This document shows positions 44,479 to 53,673 of a DNA stretch of 64,000 nt, piece after piece. Within the stretch, counting starts at the first letter, position 1. Every line of letters starts with the position of its first letter. Both the position numbers and the translations under genes were made by a program. The notes beneath the pieces are model-generated. The model saw only the letters and a list, made by a program, of their open reading frames with translations. It searched no databases and was not told the origin of the DNA. Source of the DNA: JAWLHJ01 sp040904945 (GTDB lineage: Bacteria; Gemmatimonadota; Gemmatimonadetes; Longimicrobiales; Gaopeijiaceae); the NCBI GenBank assembly GCA_040904945.1, contig JBBDSM010000134.1, positions 1-64,000 on the forward strand, written 5' to 3'.

Positions 44479-46083
44479 TCAGGACGAATGGCGTTCCGCC
44501 TTGATCCGGCGGGTCAACTCGCCCCGTTGCAGCTTACCCGTATCCGTACGGGGGAGCTCGTCCCAGAACTGAACGAGATCCGGGACTTTGGCCTCCGCGA
44601 GTGTTTCACGGCACCAGTCGAGGATCTCGGGCTCCGACACGATCGCACCCTCGACGGGCACGACGCAGGCACAAATGGCTTCACCGAGCAGTGAGTCCGC
44701 GATCCCGAGGACTGCGACCTCCCTCACCGCGGGGTGGGACTCGATTCGAGCCTCGACCTCCCGCGGATACACGTTGAATCCAGATCGTATGATAACGTCC
44801 TTCGTTCGCCCCACCAAATGGAGGTATCCGTCCTCATCGAGGATCCCCAGGTCTCCGGTGAGGAGGAAGCCGTCGGCGTCGAAGGCGCCGGTCGTCTCGC
44901 GCGGCTGCCGATAGTAGCCGCGCATGACTCCCGGCCCCTTGATACGGATCTGCCCCACGCTCTCGACCGGGAGTGGGTCACCTCCCGGGCCGAGGATCCG
45001 GATCTCGGTGCCGGGAACCGGGCGCCCCACGGTGAACCGTCTCTTCTCGTCCGAATCGGTAGGGCGGGTCATGGTGGCGGTCGAGGCGGTCTCCGTGAGG
45101 GAGTACGCCGTCACCACCGAGACGTCGAAGCGCTCGCCGAGGTCGTCGATGAGCTCGTCACCCACCGGAGCCCCCGCGATGAGGGCGAGCCGCAGCGACG
45201 TAAGGTCCCTCGGGTCCTTACGCTGCTCCTCCAACTCGGCTACGAAGAGCGTCGGGATACCGTAGTGCACGGTAGCGCCCGACCGCTCGATGTCGTCGAG
45301 CGTGGCCCCCGCGCTCCCGTCCTCCTGCAGCACGATCGAGGCGCCGGACAGGAGGGTCGACAAGAGGCCCGGGGCGAGCCCGAAGACGTGGAAGAGCGCG
45401 GACACCCCGATCACGCGGTCCTCGGCCGTGAGCTCCAACCCCCGGGCGGTCCCGTCGGCGGCGGCGAGCAAGTTGGCGTGCGAAAGCTCGACGGCCTTCG
45501 CCTTCCCCATCGTTCCCGACGTGTACACGAAGGCGAACGTGTCGTCCGCGGCCGAGCGATCGTCGCCGGACATCGGGGCGTAGTCGCGTCCAGCCCCGGC
45601 CGACAAGAGATCTTCGTACTGGAAGATCCGGTCGTCGTACCAGAGGTCCTCCTCGCCGACGGTCACCACGTACTGGAGCTCCGGCAGCTGCGGCATGAGA
45701 TCCTCGAAGATCTCCAGGTAGTCCAGACCGAACGCCCGCTCGATGGTCACCGCCAGCGAGGCGCCGGACTGCCTGAGCATGTACTGCAGGTCGACGACGG
45801 ACGCCTTCGGACTCAAGGGGACGACGACCGCCCCCAGCTTGGCCGCGGCGAACATCGAGACCACGAACTCGGGACGCGGAGGGAGCACGAGCGCGATCCG
45901 GTCGCCGGCCTGAACCCCCAGATTCGCCCAAGCCGCAGCGAGGGATTCGGCGTCGGAGTCGACCCGCCCCACCGGAATCTCGTCGTCCTGGAAGTGAAGG
46001 TAGACACGACCGGGATCGGTCGTCGCGGTGTGCGCGAGAAGGGACGCGAGAGTCGAATCGCTGATGCGCTCGCTGAGCGCCAT
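44479..46083 (-). CDS. AMP-dependent acyl-CoA synthetase
   Basis: About 534 residues. ANL-superfamily motifs: P-loop VYTSGTMGKAKAVELSHANL, the TAYSLTETAS motif, LTGDLGILDEDGYLHLVGRTKDVI (split) and C-terminal RTDTGKLQRGELTR with the catalytic Lys. Probably activates a medium- or long-chain fatty acid for oxidation, in line with etfAB 5 kb away; the exact chain length is unknown. The ATG 46083 has AGGAGG 5 nt upstream, deciding the start over the much longer open frame. Confidence 0.9.
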   Translation of the reverse strand: MALSERISDSTLASLLAHTATTDPGRVYLHFQDDEIPVGRVDSDAESLAAAWANLGVQAGDRIALVLPPRPEFVVSMFAAAKLGAVVVPLSPKASVVDLQYMLRQSGASLAVTIERAFGLDYLEIFEDLMPQLPELQYVVTVGEEDLWYDDRIFQYEDLLSAGAGRDYAPMSGDDRSAADDTFAFVYTSGTMGKAKAVELSHANLLAAADGTARGLELTAEDRVIGVSALFHVFGLAPGLLSTLLSGASIVLQEDGSAGATLDDIERSGATVHYGIPTLFVAELEEQRKDPRDLTSLRLALIAGAPVGDELIDDLGERFDVSVVTAYSLTETASTATMTRPTDSDEKRRFTVGRPVPGTEIRILGPGGDPLPVESVGQIRIKGPGVMRGYYRQPRETTGAFDADGFLLTGDLGILDEDGYLHLVGRTKDVIIRSGFNVYPREVEARIESHPAVREVAVLGIADSLLGEAICACVVPVEGAIVSEPEILDWCRETLAEAKVPDLVQFWDELPRTDTGKLQRGELTRRIKAERHSS

Positions 46084-46226
46084 GGCACCTCCTGCCGGCG
46101 TACGTGGGGAAAGGGTGAACATATGCCTCACCGCATGGGCTCGCCAACGATTCCGGCCGTACCGGCGATCGCGGGGCTCACCTTTCGAGTAGACACCGAT
46201 CCTGCTCGAACCGCTTAACAGCGCGA

Positions 46227-47336
46227 CTAGACGGCGGCAAGCCGGGCGGAGAGCGCTTCCAGGACGAGCCGGTCGGGCACGTCGTGGGTCCATCCATCTC
46301 CGGGGTCCGCCTCGCCCAAGCTCCGCAGGAGGACGTAGCGAGGTCGCCCTCCCCGGGTCTTTTTGTCGGTAGCCAAGTAGCCGACCACCCGCTCGGCGTC
46401 GAGAGCGGGGAGCGCCGGCAGGCCCAACCCGTCCAGCCCGGCCTCGAGAAGTGCCCGAGTGCCGGACTCGGTGATCCCGAGGGCTTCGCCCACTTCGGCC
46501 TCCAGAAGCATGCCGACGGCAACCGCGGTGCCGTGTCCGACCGCGAAGTCGGACGCCGCTTCGATGGCGTGACCGAGTGTGTGCCCGAAGTTGAGCACCT
46601 GCCGGAAGCCCCCCTCCCGCTCGTCCGCCTCGACCACACCGGCTTTGAGCTCGACCGACCGGCCCACGGCCTCCTGGGCGGCGTCCGGATCCGCATCCAG
46701 AAGAGCTGGCAGATTCGACGCCAGTCGGTCGAAGTAGCTCGCGTCGAGCGCCGCACCGTGTTTGAACGCCTCGACCAGCCCCTGCGCCCGCTCCTCCGCG
46801 GAGAGGGTGGTGAGCACCGCCGGGTCCGCCACCACGAGGGCCGGCGCGTGGAACGCGCCAACCAGATTCTTGCCGTGCGGCACATCGACCCCTGTCTTCC
46901 CCCCGACCGACGCGTCGATCATGGCCAGATAGCTCGTCGGCACCTGCACCACCGGCACGCCCCTCATGAACGTGGCCGCGACGAAACCCGCGAGATCGGT
47001 CGTAACACCGCCGCCGACGGCGACGATGGCGGAATCCCTTCCGAAGCCGGCTTCCAGAAGGCCGTCGGTCAGGGATGTCCACGACTCCCGGGTCTTGTGC
47101 GCCTCCCCTTCCGGAAAGACGAAGAGCCGGGCATCGAGGCCGTCCCGCTCCAACGCCGCCCCCACCGACTCGCCGTGCAGCGGGGCCACCCGGCTGTCGG
47201 AGATGACGGCGTAGCGGAAGGCCGGGGCGCGGGACCGGAGGAGCTCCGGCAACCCGTCGAGGGCGCCCACGGCAACCACGACGTCGTAGCTCCCGGACCG
47301 GGCGCCGACCGACACCGTCAGATCGCGGGGACTCAT
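46227..47336 (-). CDS. aroB: 3-dehydroquinate synthase
   Basis: 369 residues. Second step of the shikimate pathway: DAHP to 3-dehydroquinate, using NAD+ and a divalent metal. Motifs: GGGVTTDLAGFVAATFMRG, VPTSYLAMIDASVGGKTGVD, KNLVGAFHAP, and the metal ligands in EAFKHGA and NFGHTLGHAIE. Its ATG overlaps the stop of the upstream HExxH lipoprotein (ATGA). No other aromatic-pathway gene is adjacent. Confidence 0.96.
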   Translation of the reverse strand: MSPRDLTVSVGARSGSYDVVVAVGALDGLPELLRSRAPAFRYAVISDSRVAPLHGESVGAALERDGLDARLFVFPEGEAHKTRESWTSLTDGLLEAGFGRDSAIVAVGGGVTTDLAGFVAATFMRGVPVVQVPTSYLAMIDASVGGKTGVDVPHGKNLVGAFHAPALVVADPAVLTTLSAEERAQGLVEAFKHGAALDASYFDRLASNLPALLDADPDAAQEAVGRSVELKAGVVEADEREGGFRQVLNFGHTLGHAIEAASDFAVGHGTAVAVGMLLEAEVGEALGITESGTRALLEAGLDGLGLPALPALDAERVVGYLATDKKTRGGRPRYVLLRSLGEADPGDGWTHDVPDRLVLEALSARLAAV

Positions 47337-48616
47337 CGGTCAGGCGCACCGACGCGAAACGTGAGATCGAGCCCGTCCACGGGGCCAACGGTCAGGACGG
47401 CCCCAGCGCGGCCTTCGACGGTAGCGGGCCGAAGCGCGGCATCAGCGCCGAAACGGTCCATGGCGGCAACGAACCCCTCCACGAAGCGGTCGCGCGCCGG
47501 CTCGTCGTCCCAGACCGAGACCCAGATCAGAGCCGCGTCACCGCCCGAGGCCGGCTCGACCAACGCGTACCGGTCCCCACCCCACCCCTCGGCCAATCCG
47601 GCAGCCTCCGCACCCACATGTGTCTCGACCAGGACCTGGAGCTCGAGACGCCCGAGCACGTCTTCGTGCAGGACATCACCGCCAACGACATCGATGCGCA
47701 TGTCCATGGGGGGATCGTCCAGCCGTCCCTCCATGACCTGTTCCGTGGACGCGGGGAGCCACTCGCCGAACGGGGCCACGCGACCCTCGGTCGACCATAG
47801 CCCCTGCACGAAGCCGGCCCCCTGCACGTACGGGAAGAGCAACGAGCGCCGGATGACGGCCGGGGCGCCCGCGAGCGCCGGGAACTGCGCCTCCATGCCG
47901 TCCACGGCGGGGAGGAGGTGATCGGCGATGCCCGGCACCGAGGCGAGGTCGACCGCCTGCCCCGTCATCCGCTCCATCATGAACTCCAGCATCACCAGCG
48001 TGGCATGCCCTTCGACGGCGGCGTGGGCCGCGGCCGCGCGATCGTTCCCGAGATCGGCCGACGTGAGGGCGTCGAGGTCGGCGGTCTGGTCCTGAACCGC
48101 ATGGACGAGCTCGTGGAGGAGCAGGCTCTCGAGCGCCTCCCGGGGTTGATCCTCCATGACGAAGAGCGCCGTGGAGTCGGGCTCGTAGAATCCGGCGACC
48201 TGCTCCGTGTACAGATCGAGCAGGAGGCCGCGCAGGTCGAGATCGGGCTCGACCAGGCCGAGCATGGCATAGACGCGAACGGTCTGACGCGCCTCGTCGG
48301 CCGACAGCTCCTCGTCCAGCTTGTGGCGGAGGTATGCGACGAGCTCGGAGCGGCTCCTCCGCTCGATCCGGACCGGCTCGACGAGCTCCATGCTCGCGCG
48401 CGCCGCGAGGCCCGGAAGGATCTCGGCCGCGAGCGATCGCAGCTCCGGGTCACTCGAGATCACCAGATCCGAGCCGGGCTCCTGCGCGTCGCTCGAGCAC
48501 GCACCCAGGCCCAGAAGCAGGAGCACCGACGCCAGCCGGAGGAATCCGGCCCGCAGGAGCGCGATCGTCCGCCCATCGCGAAGCTCGCGTCGGTCGGTCC
48601 GGGGCTCGGTGGTCAT
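47333..48616 (-). CDS. Putative HExxH metallopeptidase lipoprotein
   Basis: About 427 residues. Lipobox GLGAC after a hydrophobic signal. A zinc-peptidase motif HELVHAVQDQ (HExxH, about residue 167) is followed some 40 residues later by AAAHAAVEGHATLV, where a Glu could be the third ligand. I do not recognise the family. CAGGAGAG lies about 5 nt before the ATG 48616. It is coupled to aroB, an odd pairing, and diverges from PBP1A, so an envelope role is possible. Confidence 0.75.
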   Translation of the reverse strand: MTTEPRTDRRELRDGRTIALLRAGFLRLASVLLLLGLGACSSDAQEPGSDLVISSDPELRSLAAEILPGLAARASMELVEPVRIERRSRSELVAYLRHKLDEELSADEARQTVRVYAMLGLVEPDLDLRGLLLDLYTEQVAGFYEPDSTALFVMEDQPREALESLLLHELVHAVQDQTADLDALTSADLGNDRAAAAHAAVEGHATLVMLEFMMERMTGQAVDLASVPGIADHLLPAVDGMEAQFPALAGAPAVIRRSLLFPYVQGAGFVQGLWSTEGRVAPFGEWLPASTEQVMEGRLDDPPMDMRIDVVGGDVLHEDVLGRLELQVLVETHVGAEAAGLAEGWGGDRYALVEPASGGDAALIWVSVWDDEPARDRFVEGFVAAMDRFGADAALRPATVEGRAGAVLTVGPVDGLDLTFRVGAPDR

Positions 48617-48713
48617 GTTCTCTCCTGGGCAGGTCGTCGGGTCGGTCCGGCGCCTCGAACGGGCGCCCGCGTGAGCTTCGCCGCGTGGCGGAGAACGGTC
48701 AAGCAATACGCCG

Positions 48714-48743
48714 TTGGGCGTGACCCGGAACCCACGCTAGCTT
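48714..48743 (+). promoter_or_regulatory. Candidate PBP1A promoter
   Basis: TTGGGC (48714-48719) and TAGCTT (48738-48743), spacer 18 nt, about 85 nt before the ATG at 48834. The same -10 hexamer is seen before the DUF58 cluster. Confidence 0.4.
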
Positions 48744-48833
48744 GCGTCGTGTAGAAGCTCTGGCACCCGGCTTGCAATCTCGACGATCGAGGCCGTGGGG
48801 AGCCGGGAAAATCCAAGAGCATGGGATCGACGG

Positions 48834-51032
48834 ATGGTACGAGCGCAGCCGAAGGACAGCGAAGGCGAGAAGGGGCTTCTGGCCCGAGCCCGGGAGCTCG
48901 TGCGGCCGGGCCCTATTGCCATGGCCGTGGCATTCATTCTCGCGCTGGGGCTCGGCGGGGCCTGGGGAAGCTGGCTCAACCTCTGCGCCGGGGACGTCTG
49001 CCCGTCCATCGCCCAGATCCAGACCTTCGAGCACGAGCAGACGACGAAGCTCTACGCGTTCGACGGTCACGAGCTCGGTGAGCTCGGCTTCGAGCGGCGC
49101 ACGCCGGTTTCGATCAACGCGGTTCCGGAATACGTGGCCCAGGCCGTCATCGCCATCGAGGACACGCGGTTCTACGCCCACGGGGGCTTCGATCCGCGCG
49201 GCATCGCCCGGGCCGTCTGGGGCGTCCTCACCTTCCGGAATCTCGGCGGCGGCAGCACGATCACCCAGCAGCTCGCCCGCAACATGTTCGACGAGATCGG
49301 CTTCGAGCGACGCTACATCCGTAAGCTGCGGGAACTCCAGGTCGCTCTCGATCTCGAGCAGGCGTATACGAAGGACCAGATCCTCGAAGGGTACCTGAAC
49401 GAGATCTACATGGGCCGTGGCTACGGCTTTCAGAACGCGGCCCGGAACTACCTCGGCAAGAACGTCGCGGACATCAACGTCGCGGAAGCGGCCCTCCTGG
49501 CCGCGATCCTGAACGTGCCCGCCCGTTACAACCCGTTTCGATATCCCGATCGCGCCGAAGCCCGTCGGAACCTCGTTCTGTCGCGCATGGCCGATGAGGG
49601 CTACTTGAGCGCCGAGGAGGCGGAACGGTGGAAGGAGTGGCCCCTGCCGGACGAGGAGCCGGAAGGCGGGGCCCAGACCCAGGCGCCCTACTTCGAGGAG
49701 TGGGTCCGCCAGATCCTCGACTCCCGGTTCGGCGATGCCATCTACCGCAATGGCTATCGTGTCTACACGACCTTGGACGTCGACATGCAGCGGGCGGCCA
49801 GGCAGGCGATGGACGAAGGGTGGCGCGAGATCGAGGCCGATTCCGTGAACTTCCGGCATCCCCGCTATGCCGACTTCGATACCGTCCAGTCGTTCCCGGG
49901 CTCCACGCCGTACCTCCAGGGGGCGTTCGTGGCGCTCGATCCGGAGACGGGTCACGTGCGGGCGCTGATCGGCGGAAGGGACTACCAGCAGTCCCGCTTC
50001 GATCGAGCCCGTCAGGCCGAGCGGCAGGCCGGCTCGGCGTTCAAGCCGTTCGTGTACACCGCGGCGATCGCGACGGGGATTCCGGCGTCGCACATCGTCG
50101 TCGACGCGCCGGTCGTGTACCCACAGGTGAACGACGAAGACTGGCGCCCCTCGAACTTCACCAGGGAGTTCCAGGGCCCGATGACGATCCGCGAGGGGCT
50201 GTACAGTTCGATCAACATGATCGCCATCAAGCTCGGCTGGGAAGAGGTCGGCATCGAGACGGTCGCGCAGACGGCTCGTCGCATGGGAATCCAGACCGAG
50301 ATCGGGCGCCTGCCTTCGACGACGATCGGCGCGTCATCCGTCATACCGCTCCAGATGACCGAAGCATACGCGTCCTTCCCCAACCTCGGTACGAAGGTCC
50401 GCCCCTTCCCCATCCTCAGGGTCGAGGACCAGAACGGGAACGTCGTCTGGGAACCGCAGCCCGAGCGGACCGAGGTGCTGGACAGCCTCTCGGCTCGCAT
50501 CATGGTTTCGATGCTCGAGGACGTGGTCGTCCGTGGCACGGCCTACACCGCGGTGCGCCTTCGGGCCGGTCTACCCCGTGAAATTCCGGCCGCGGGTAAG
50601 ACCGGAACGACCAACGACGGGACCAACGTCTGGTTCGCGGGCTTCACGCCCGACCTGGTGGCGACGGTCTGGTTCGGCATGGACACGCCCATCCCCATCT
50701 TCCGACGCGAAGGAGCGACCCGTCAGGCGACAGGCGGTGGGCTCGCCGCACCCGTCTGGGGATCGTTCATGCGGCGGGTGTACCTCGGCGCGGAGACGGA
50801 CGCGGACGCCGGCATCGAGGGATTCGAGCCTATCCTGCCGACGCCGGAACTTTGGTCCATGCCCGACGGTTTGAACGCGGTGCTGGTGGACCGGGAGACG
50901 GGTCAACTCGCATCGCGCTGGTGCGCGGAAGAGGATCAGTACCTCGAGTACTACGTGCCCGGGACCGAGCCGACCGAGTTCTGCGACCGTTCGAATCGGC
51001 GGTTCCGCATCCCGCGAGTGCCGGGGCGCTAG
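48834..51032 (+). CDS. Class A penicillin-binding protein (PBP1A)
   Basis: About 732 residues. One N-terminal membrane helix (MAVAFILALGLGGAWGSWL), a GT51 glycosyltransferase with EDTRFYAHGG (about residue 109) and GGGSTITQQLARN, then a transpeptidase with SAFK (Ser about residue 401), SIN in YSSINMIAIK, and KTGTT (about 589). Polymerises and cross-links peptidoglycan. Start is the ATG 48834; a GTG at 48795 gives 13 more residues. A promoter is at 48714-48743. Its stop shares the bases CTAG with the convergent phosphorylase stop. Confidence 0.95.
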   Translation: MVRAQPKDSEGEKGLLARARELVRPGPIAMAVAFILALGLGGAWGSWLNLCAGDVCPSIAQIQTFEHEQTTKLYAFDGHELGELGFERRTPVSINAVPEYVAQAVIAIEDTRFYAHGGFDPRGIARAVWGVLTFRNLGGGSTITQQLARNMFDEIGFERRYIRKLRELQVALDLEQAYTKDQILEGYLNEIYMGRGYGFQNAARNYLGKNVADINVAEAALLAAILNVPARYNPFRYPDRAEARRNLVLSRMADEGYLSAEEAERWKEWPLPDEEPEGGAQTQAPYFEEWVRQILDSRFGDAIYRNGYRVYTTLDVDMQRAARQAMDEGWREIEADSVNFRHPRYADFDTVQSFPGSTPYLQGAFVALDPETGHVRALIGGRDYQQSRFDRARQAERQAGSAFKPFVYTAAIATGIPASHIVVDAPVVYPQVNDEDWRPSNFTREFQGPMTIREGLYSSINMIAIKLGWEEVGIETVAQTARRMGIQTEIGRLPSTTIGASSVIPLQMTEAYASFPNLGTKVRPFPILRVEDQNGNVVWEPQPERTEVLDSLSARIMVSMLEDVVVRGTAYTAVRLRAGLPREIPAAGKTGTTNDGTNVWFAGFTPDLVATVWFGMDTPIPIFRREGATRQATGGGLAAPVWGSFMRRVYLGAETDADAGIEGFEPILPTPELWSMPDGLNAVLVDRETGQLASRWCAEEDQYLEYYVPGTEPTEFCDRSNRRFRIPRVPGR

Positions 51033-52336
51033 TCGACCCGTTCGATCACGAGGGGGAGTGACGGCGGCGCGTCACCGTCCCCGATCACCACGCTCTCGCG
51101 CAACGCGCGCTCTCCCAGCATGAGTCCGTCGTCGTCGCGGGCGTGGACACGGCCGATCGGGGTCCTCGGGTCGACCCTCTCGCCCGTACGCACGAGCACC
51201 TCGAAACCCACACCGGGGTCGATGGCGTCCTCGACGCGGACACGTCCGCCCCCAAGCCCCACCACGGCTTCTCCGAGCACCCGGGGGCGCACCCTGTGCA
51301 CGGTCCCCGCACGGTTCGCGGCGACCTCCCTGACCTCTGGAGCTGTATGGAGGCGCTCCGGCGCGTCGAGCACCGATGGGTCGCCTCCCTGCGCGTCGAC
51401 CAGGCGCCGGAATCGCTCGAGCGCGGCTCCGGACGCCAGCCTCTCCTCGGCGCTCCGCTGCACCGAATCACGGTCCGAGCCGGGCGAGCCCTGGAGAACC
51501 ATCTCCACGGCTAGCTGCACCACGAGCTCGCGAAGATCGTCGGGACCCTCGCCCCGAAGGCACCGGATGGCCTCGGCCGTCTCCAGCCCGTTGCCGACTG
51601 CCCGGCCGAGCGGGCGATCCATGGCGGTCAGGAGCGCGAGGGTCCTCAGCCCCCGAGCGTTGCCGATCTTCACCATCGAGCGTGCAAGAGACCGGGCGCG
51701 CTCGGGGTCGGCCAGGAACGCGCCCTCCCCGACCTTCACGTCCAGGACCAGACCGTCGAGTCCTTCCGCGAGCTTCTTGCTCATGATGCTCGCGGCGATC
51801 AACGGGAGGGAAGGAACCGTTCCGGTCACGTCCCGGAGGGCGTAGAGACGCCGGTCGAGCGGAGCGATCTCGCGCGTCTGCCCTGTCATGGCGCAGCCGA
51901 CACGCTTCAGCACGTCCATGAAGAGGGCGAGCTCGAGATCGACCCTGAAGCCGGGGATCGCCTCGAGCTTGTCGAGCGTCCCCGTGGTGTGGCCGAGGCC
52001 ACGGCCCGACATCATGGGCACATAGACACCCAGCTCCGCCACGAGCGGCGCCAGGACGAGCGATACCTTGTCGCCCACGCCACCGGTCGAGTGCTTGTCG
52101 ACCCGGGGTCGGTCCAGTGCCGAGAGGTCCAGCGTGGCGCCCGACGCCAGCATCGTGTCGACGAGGACGTCGGTCTCGTCCTCCGTCAGCCCCTGGAGCA
52201 CCACCGCCATGAGGAAGGCGGACATCTGGTAGTCCGGCACGTCCCCGTCGAGGTAGCCACCGAGGAACGCACGCAACTCGGCGGGCTCGAGGGGGAGGCC
52301 GTCCCTCTTCCGTTCCAGAACGCGGACGGGATTCAC
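51029..52336 (-). CDS. Thymidine/pyrimidine-nucleoside phosphorylase
   Basis: 435 residues. Cleaves thymidine (or pyrimidine nucleosides) to base and deoxyribose-1-phosphate in salvage. Motif KHSTGGVGDKVSLVLAPLVA (phosphate site), SGRGLGHTTGTLDKLEAIPG and the N-terminal MNPVRVLERKRDGLPL. DeoA and Pdp share these motifs, so the exact nucleoside range is uncertain. A GTG at 52336 matches the family N-terminus, although no ribosome site is visible. It follows the YtxH gene by 22 bp on the same strand. Confidence 0.93.
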   Translation of the reverse strand: MNPVRVLERKRDGLPLEPAELRAFLGGYLDGDVPDYQMSAFLMAVVLQGLTEDETDVLVDTMLASGATLDLSALDRPRVDKHSTGGVGDKVSLVLAPLVAELGVYVPMMSGRGLGHTTGTLDKLEAIPGFRVDLELALFMDVLKRVGCAMTGQTREIAPLDRRLYALRDVTGTVPSLPLIAASIMSKKLAEGLDGLVLDVKVGEGAFLADPERARSLARSMVKIGNARGLRTLALLTAMDRPLGRAVGNGLETAEAIRCLRGEGPDDLRELVVQLAVEMVLQGSPGSDRDSVQRSAEERLASGAALERFRRLVDAQGGDPSVLDAPERLHTAPEVREVAANRAGTVHRVRPRVLGEAVVGLGGGRVRVEDAIDPGVGFEVLVRTGERVDPRTPIGRVHARDDDGLMLGERALRESVVIGDGDAPPSLPLVIERVD

Positions 52337-52358
52337 ACCACCGCGGCCTGCGACGAAG

Positions 52359-52601
52359 TCAACGCCCGAGGCGGCCTCGCGCTCCCTTCAGGGCGTCATC
52401 GACGCGCCCGCGCACATCGTCGGCCACGTCTTCCCAGCGGTCGCCCGCCGTGTCCTTGAGGCTCGTCGCGGTGCGCTGCAGCCGTCGGCGAGTCCGCCGC
52501 CCGGGCTCGGGTGCGGTGAGTAGCGCCGCGCTGGCGCCGATGACCGCTCCCAGCAGCAGACCTGAAAGGAAGCTGATACGGGTATCGTTCTCGTAATCCA
52601 T
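52359..52601 (-). CDS. YtxH-type small membrane protein
   Basis: 80 residues. One membrane segment (FLSGLLLGAVIGASAALL) directly followed by TAPEPGRRTRRRLQ, the classic YtxH pattern, then an amphipathic helix. YtxH proteins are stress-associated, of unknown mechanism. GGAG lies about 5 nt before the ATG. It diverges from the V4R gene and is just upstream of the phosphorylase. Confidence 0.87.
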   Translation of the reverse strand: MDYENDTRISFLSGLLLGAVIGASAALLTAPEPGRRTRRRLQRTATSLKDTAGDRWEDVADDVRGRVDDALKGARGRLGR

Positions 52602-52612
52602 GGGTTCTCCGG

Positions 52613-52640
52613 TTCGAGAGGAAGTCCTCGAGTGTATATT
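52613..52640 (+). promoter_or_regulatory. Candidate promoter of the V4R-ruvX-mltG cluster
   Basis: TTCGAG (52613-52618), 16-nt spacer, TATATT (52635-52640), an AT-rich island in GC-rich DNA. An in-frame GTG at 52632 lies inside the -10 and so is not the gene start. Confidence 0.4.
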
Positions 52641-52691
52641 TTAGCGGCACGCACGACGAACCACGAGATGGGGGGCGGTTTGAGCGCAACA

Positions 52692-53225
52692 ATGGCGAGC
52701 ACGAAGGAGGTCGTGGTACCGGTTCAGGTGTTCACCGTACTTCGGCGTGAGTTGGAGAAAGAGGTAGGCACGCTGCCGGCGGTCCGAGCGCTCCACCACG
52801 CCGGTTACGCGGCGGGGGGCGGCGCGGCCTCCTCCTTCGAGGCCAGCGGCACGGCCGAGTCCCTGCCGGATCTGGCTGCCGGGGATTTCTGGCGCCGGAT
52901 CGAGCGCTTCTTCTCCAAGCGCGGATGGGGAACGCTCTCCCACGAGGACGTCCATCCGGGCGTCGGAGTGTTGAGGTCGCCGGATTGGCTGGAGGCCACC
53001 CCCGACGCGACCGATCCCGAAGGAAGCTGTTCCTTCACCACGGGATATCTGGCGGGCCTCCTTTCGGAGCTCTCCAGCCGGCCCGTCGCGGTCCTGGAGG
53101 TTACGTGCCGGAGCCGCGGCGACGACGCCTGTCGCTTCGCGTTCGGCTCGGAAGCCGTGATCCACGACCTCTACGGCCAGTTGCTCGAAGGCGCGGATTT
53201 CGACCGCGCCCTCGAGGCGCTGTAG
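52692..53225 (+). CDS. V4R-domain small-molecule-binding protein
   Basis: About 177 residues. The C-terminal part (about residues 105-165) has the V4R pattern: CSFTTGYLAGLLSELSSRPV then EVTCRSRGDDACRFAFG, as in the ligand-sensing domain of XylR/DmpR-type regulators and BchJ. There is no DNA-binding or kinase domain, so it is a stand-alone sensor or carrier. The start is uncertain: ATG 52692, TTG 52680 or ATG 52668 are possible. It precedes ruvX by 22 bp and probably shares its transcript. Confidence 0.78.
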   Translation: MASTKEVVVPVQVFTVLRRELEKEVGTLPAVRALHHAGYAAGGGAASSFEASGTAESLPDLAAGDFWRRIERFFSKRGWGTLSHEDVHPGVGVLRSPDWLEATPDATDPEGSCSFTTGYLAGLLSELSSRPVAVLEVTCRSRGDDACRFAFGSEAVIHDLYGQLLEGADFDRALEAL

Positions 53226-53247
53226 CCGGACCGGAAGAGAACGGAAC

Positions 53248-53673
53248 GTGCGCGTGCTCGGCGTCGACTTTGGCATGAAGCGCATCGGTCTCGCGGTGAG
53301 CGATCCTACGGGGACCATCGCCACACCGCTGGAAACGGTGAAGCGTCGGGCGGGCAAACGGCTGCCACTCAAGCAGATCGAGGAATCCGTCGAGGATTAC
53401 GACATCGAGCACGTCGTCGTCGGGCTACCGCTCGCCCTCTCCGGCGACGAGAACGACTGGTGCAAGGAAGTGCGCGATATGGGCGCGAAGCTTGCAACCA
53501 GGCTCGGTGTCGACGCCTCGTTCGTGGATGAGCGTATGACGTCGGTTCGCGCCGAGCGCGCCGTTCGAGCCGTCGGGCTGTCGAGAAGCGCCCGGCGGGA
53601 CAAAGGACGCGTGGACGCTGGCGCGGCGCAGTTGATTCTCCAATCCTGGCTCGATCGGAGCAAGCAGGCATGA
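53248..53673 (+). CDS. ruvX: RuvX/YqgF-family RNase H-fold nuclease
   Basis: 141 residues. Motifs of the family: GVDFGMKRIGLAVSD (catalytic Asp), VVVGLPLALSGDEN, DERMTSVRAERA and GRVDAGAAQLILQSWL, all with the expected acidic residues. Family members process the pre-16S rRNA 5' end and act as a Holliday-junction resolvase in some bacteria. GTG start with GGAAGAGAACGGAAC just upstream. Its stop overlaps mltG (ATGA). Confidence 0.94.
   Translation: MRVLGVDFGMKRIGLAVSDPTGTIATPLETVKRRAGKRLPLKQIEESVEDYDIEHVVVGLPLALSGDENDWCKEVRDMGAKLATRLGVDASFVDERMTSVRAERAVRAVGLSRSARRDKGRVDAGAAQLILQSWLDRSKQA

Noticed and set aside
44479..47388. One 969-residue acyl-CoA synthetase fusion
   Set aside because: The extra N-terminal part is out-of-frame DNA of aroB. 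AGGAGG before the ATG 46083 and normal ANL length decide the start.
52632..52691. GTG start for the V4R protein at 52632
   Set aside because: The codon overlaps the -10 element TATATT, so it cannot be in the transcript.
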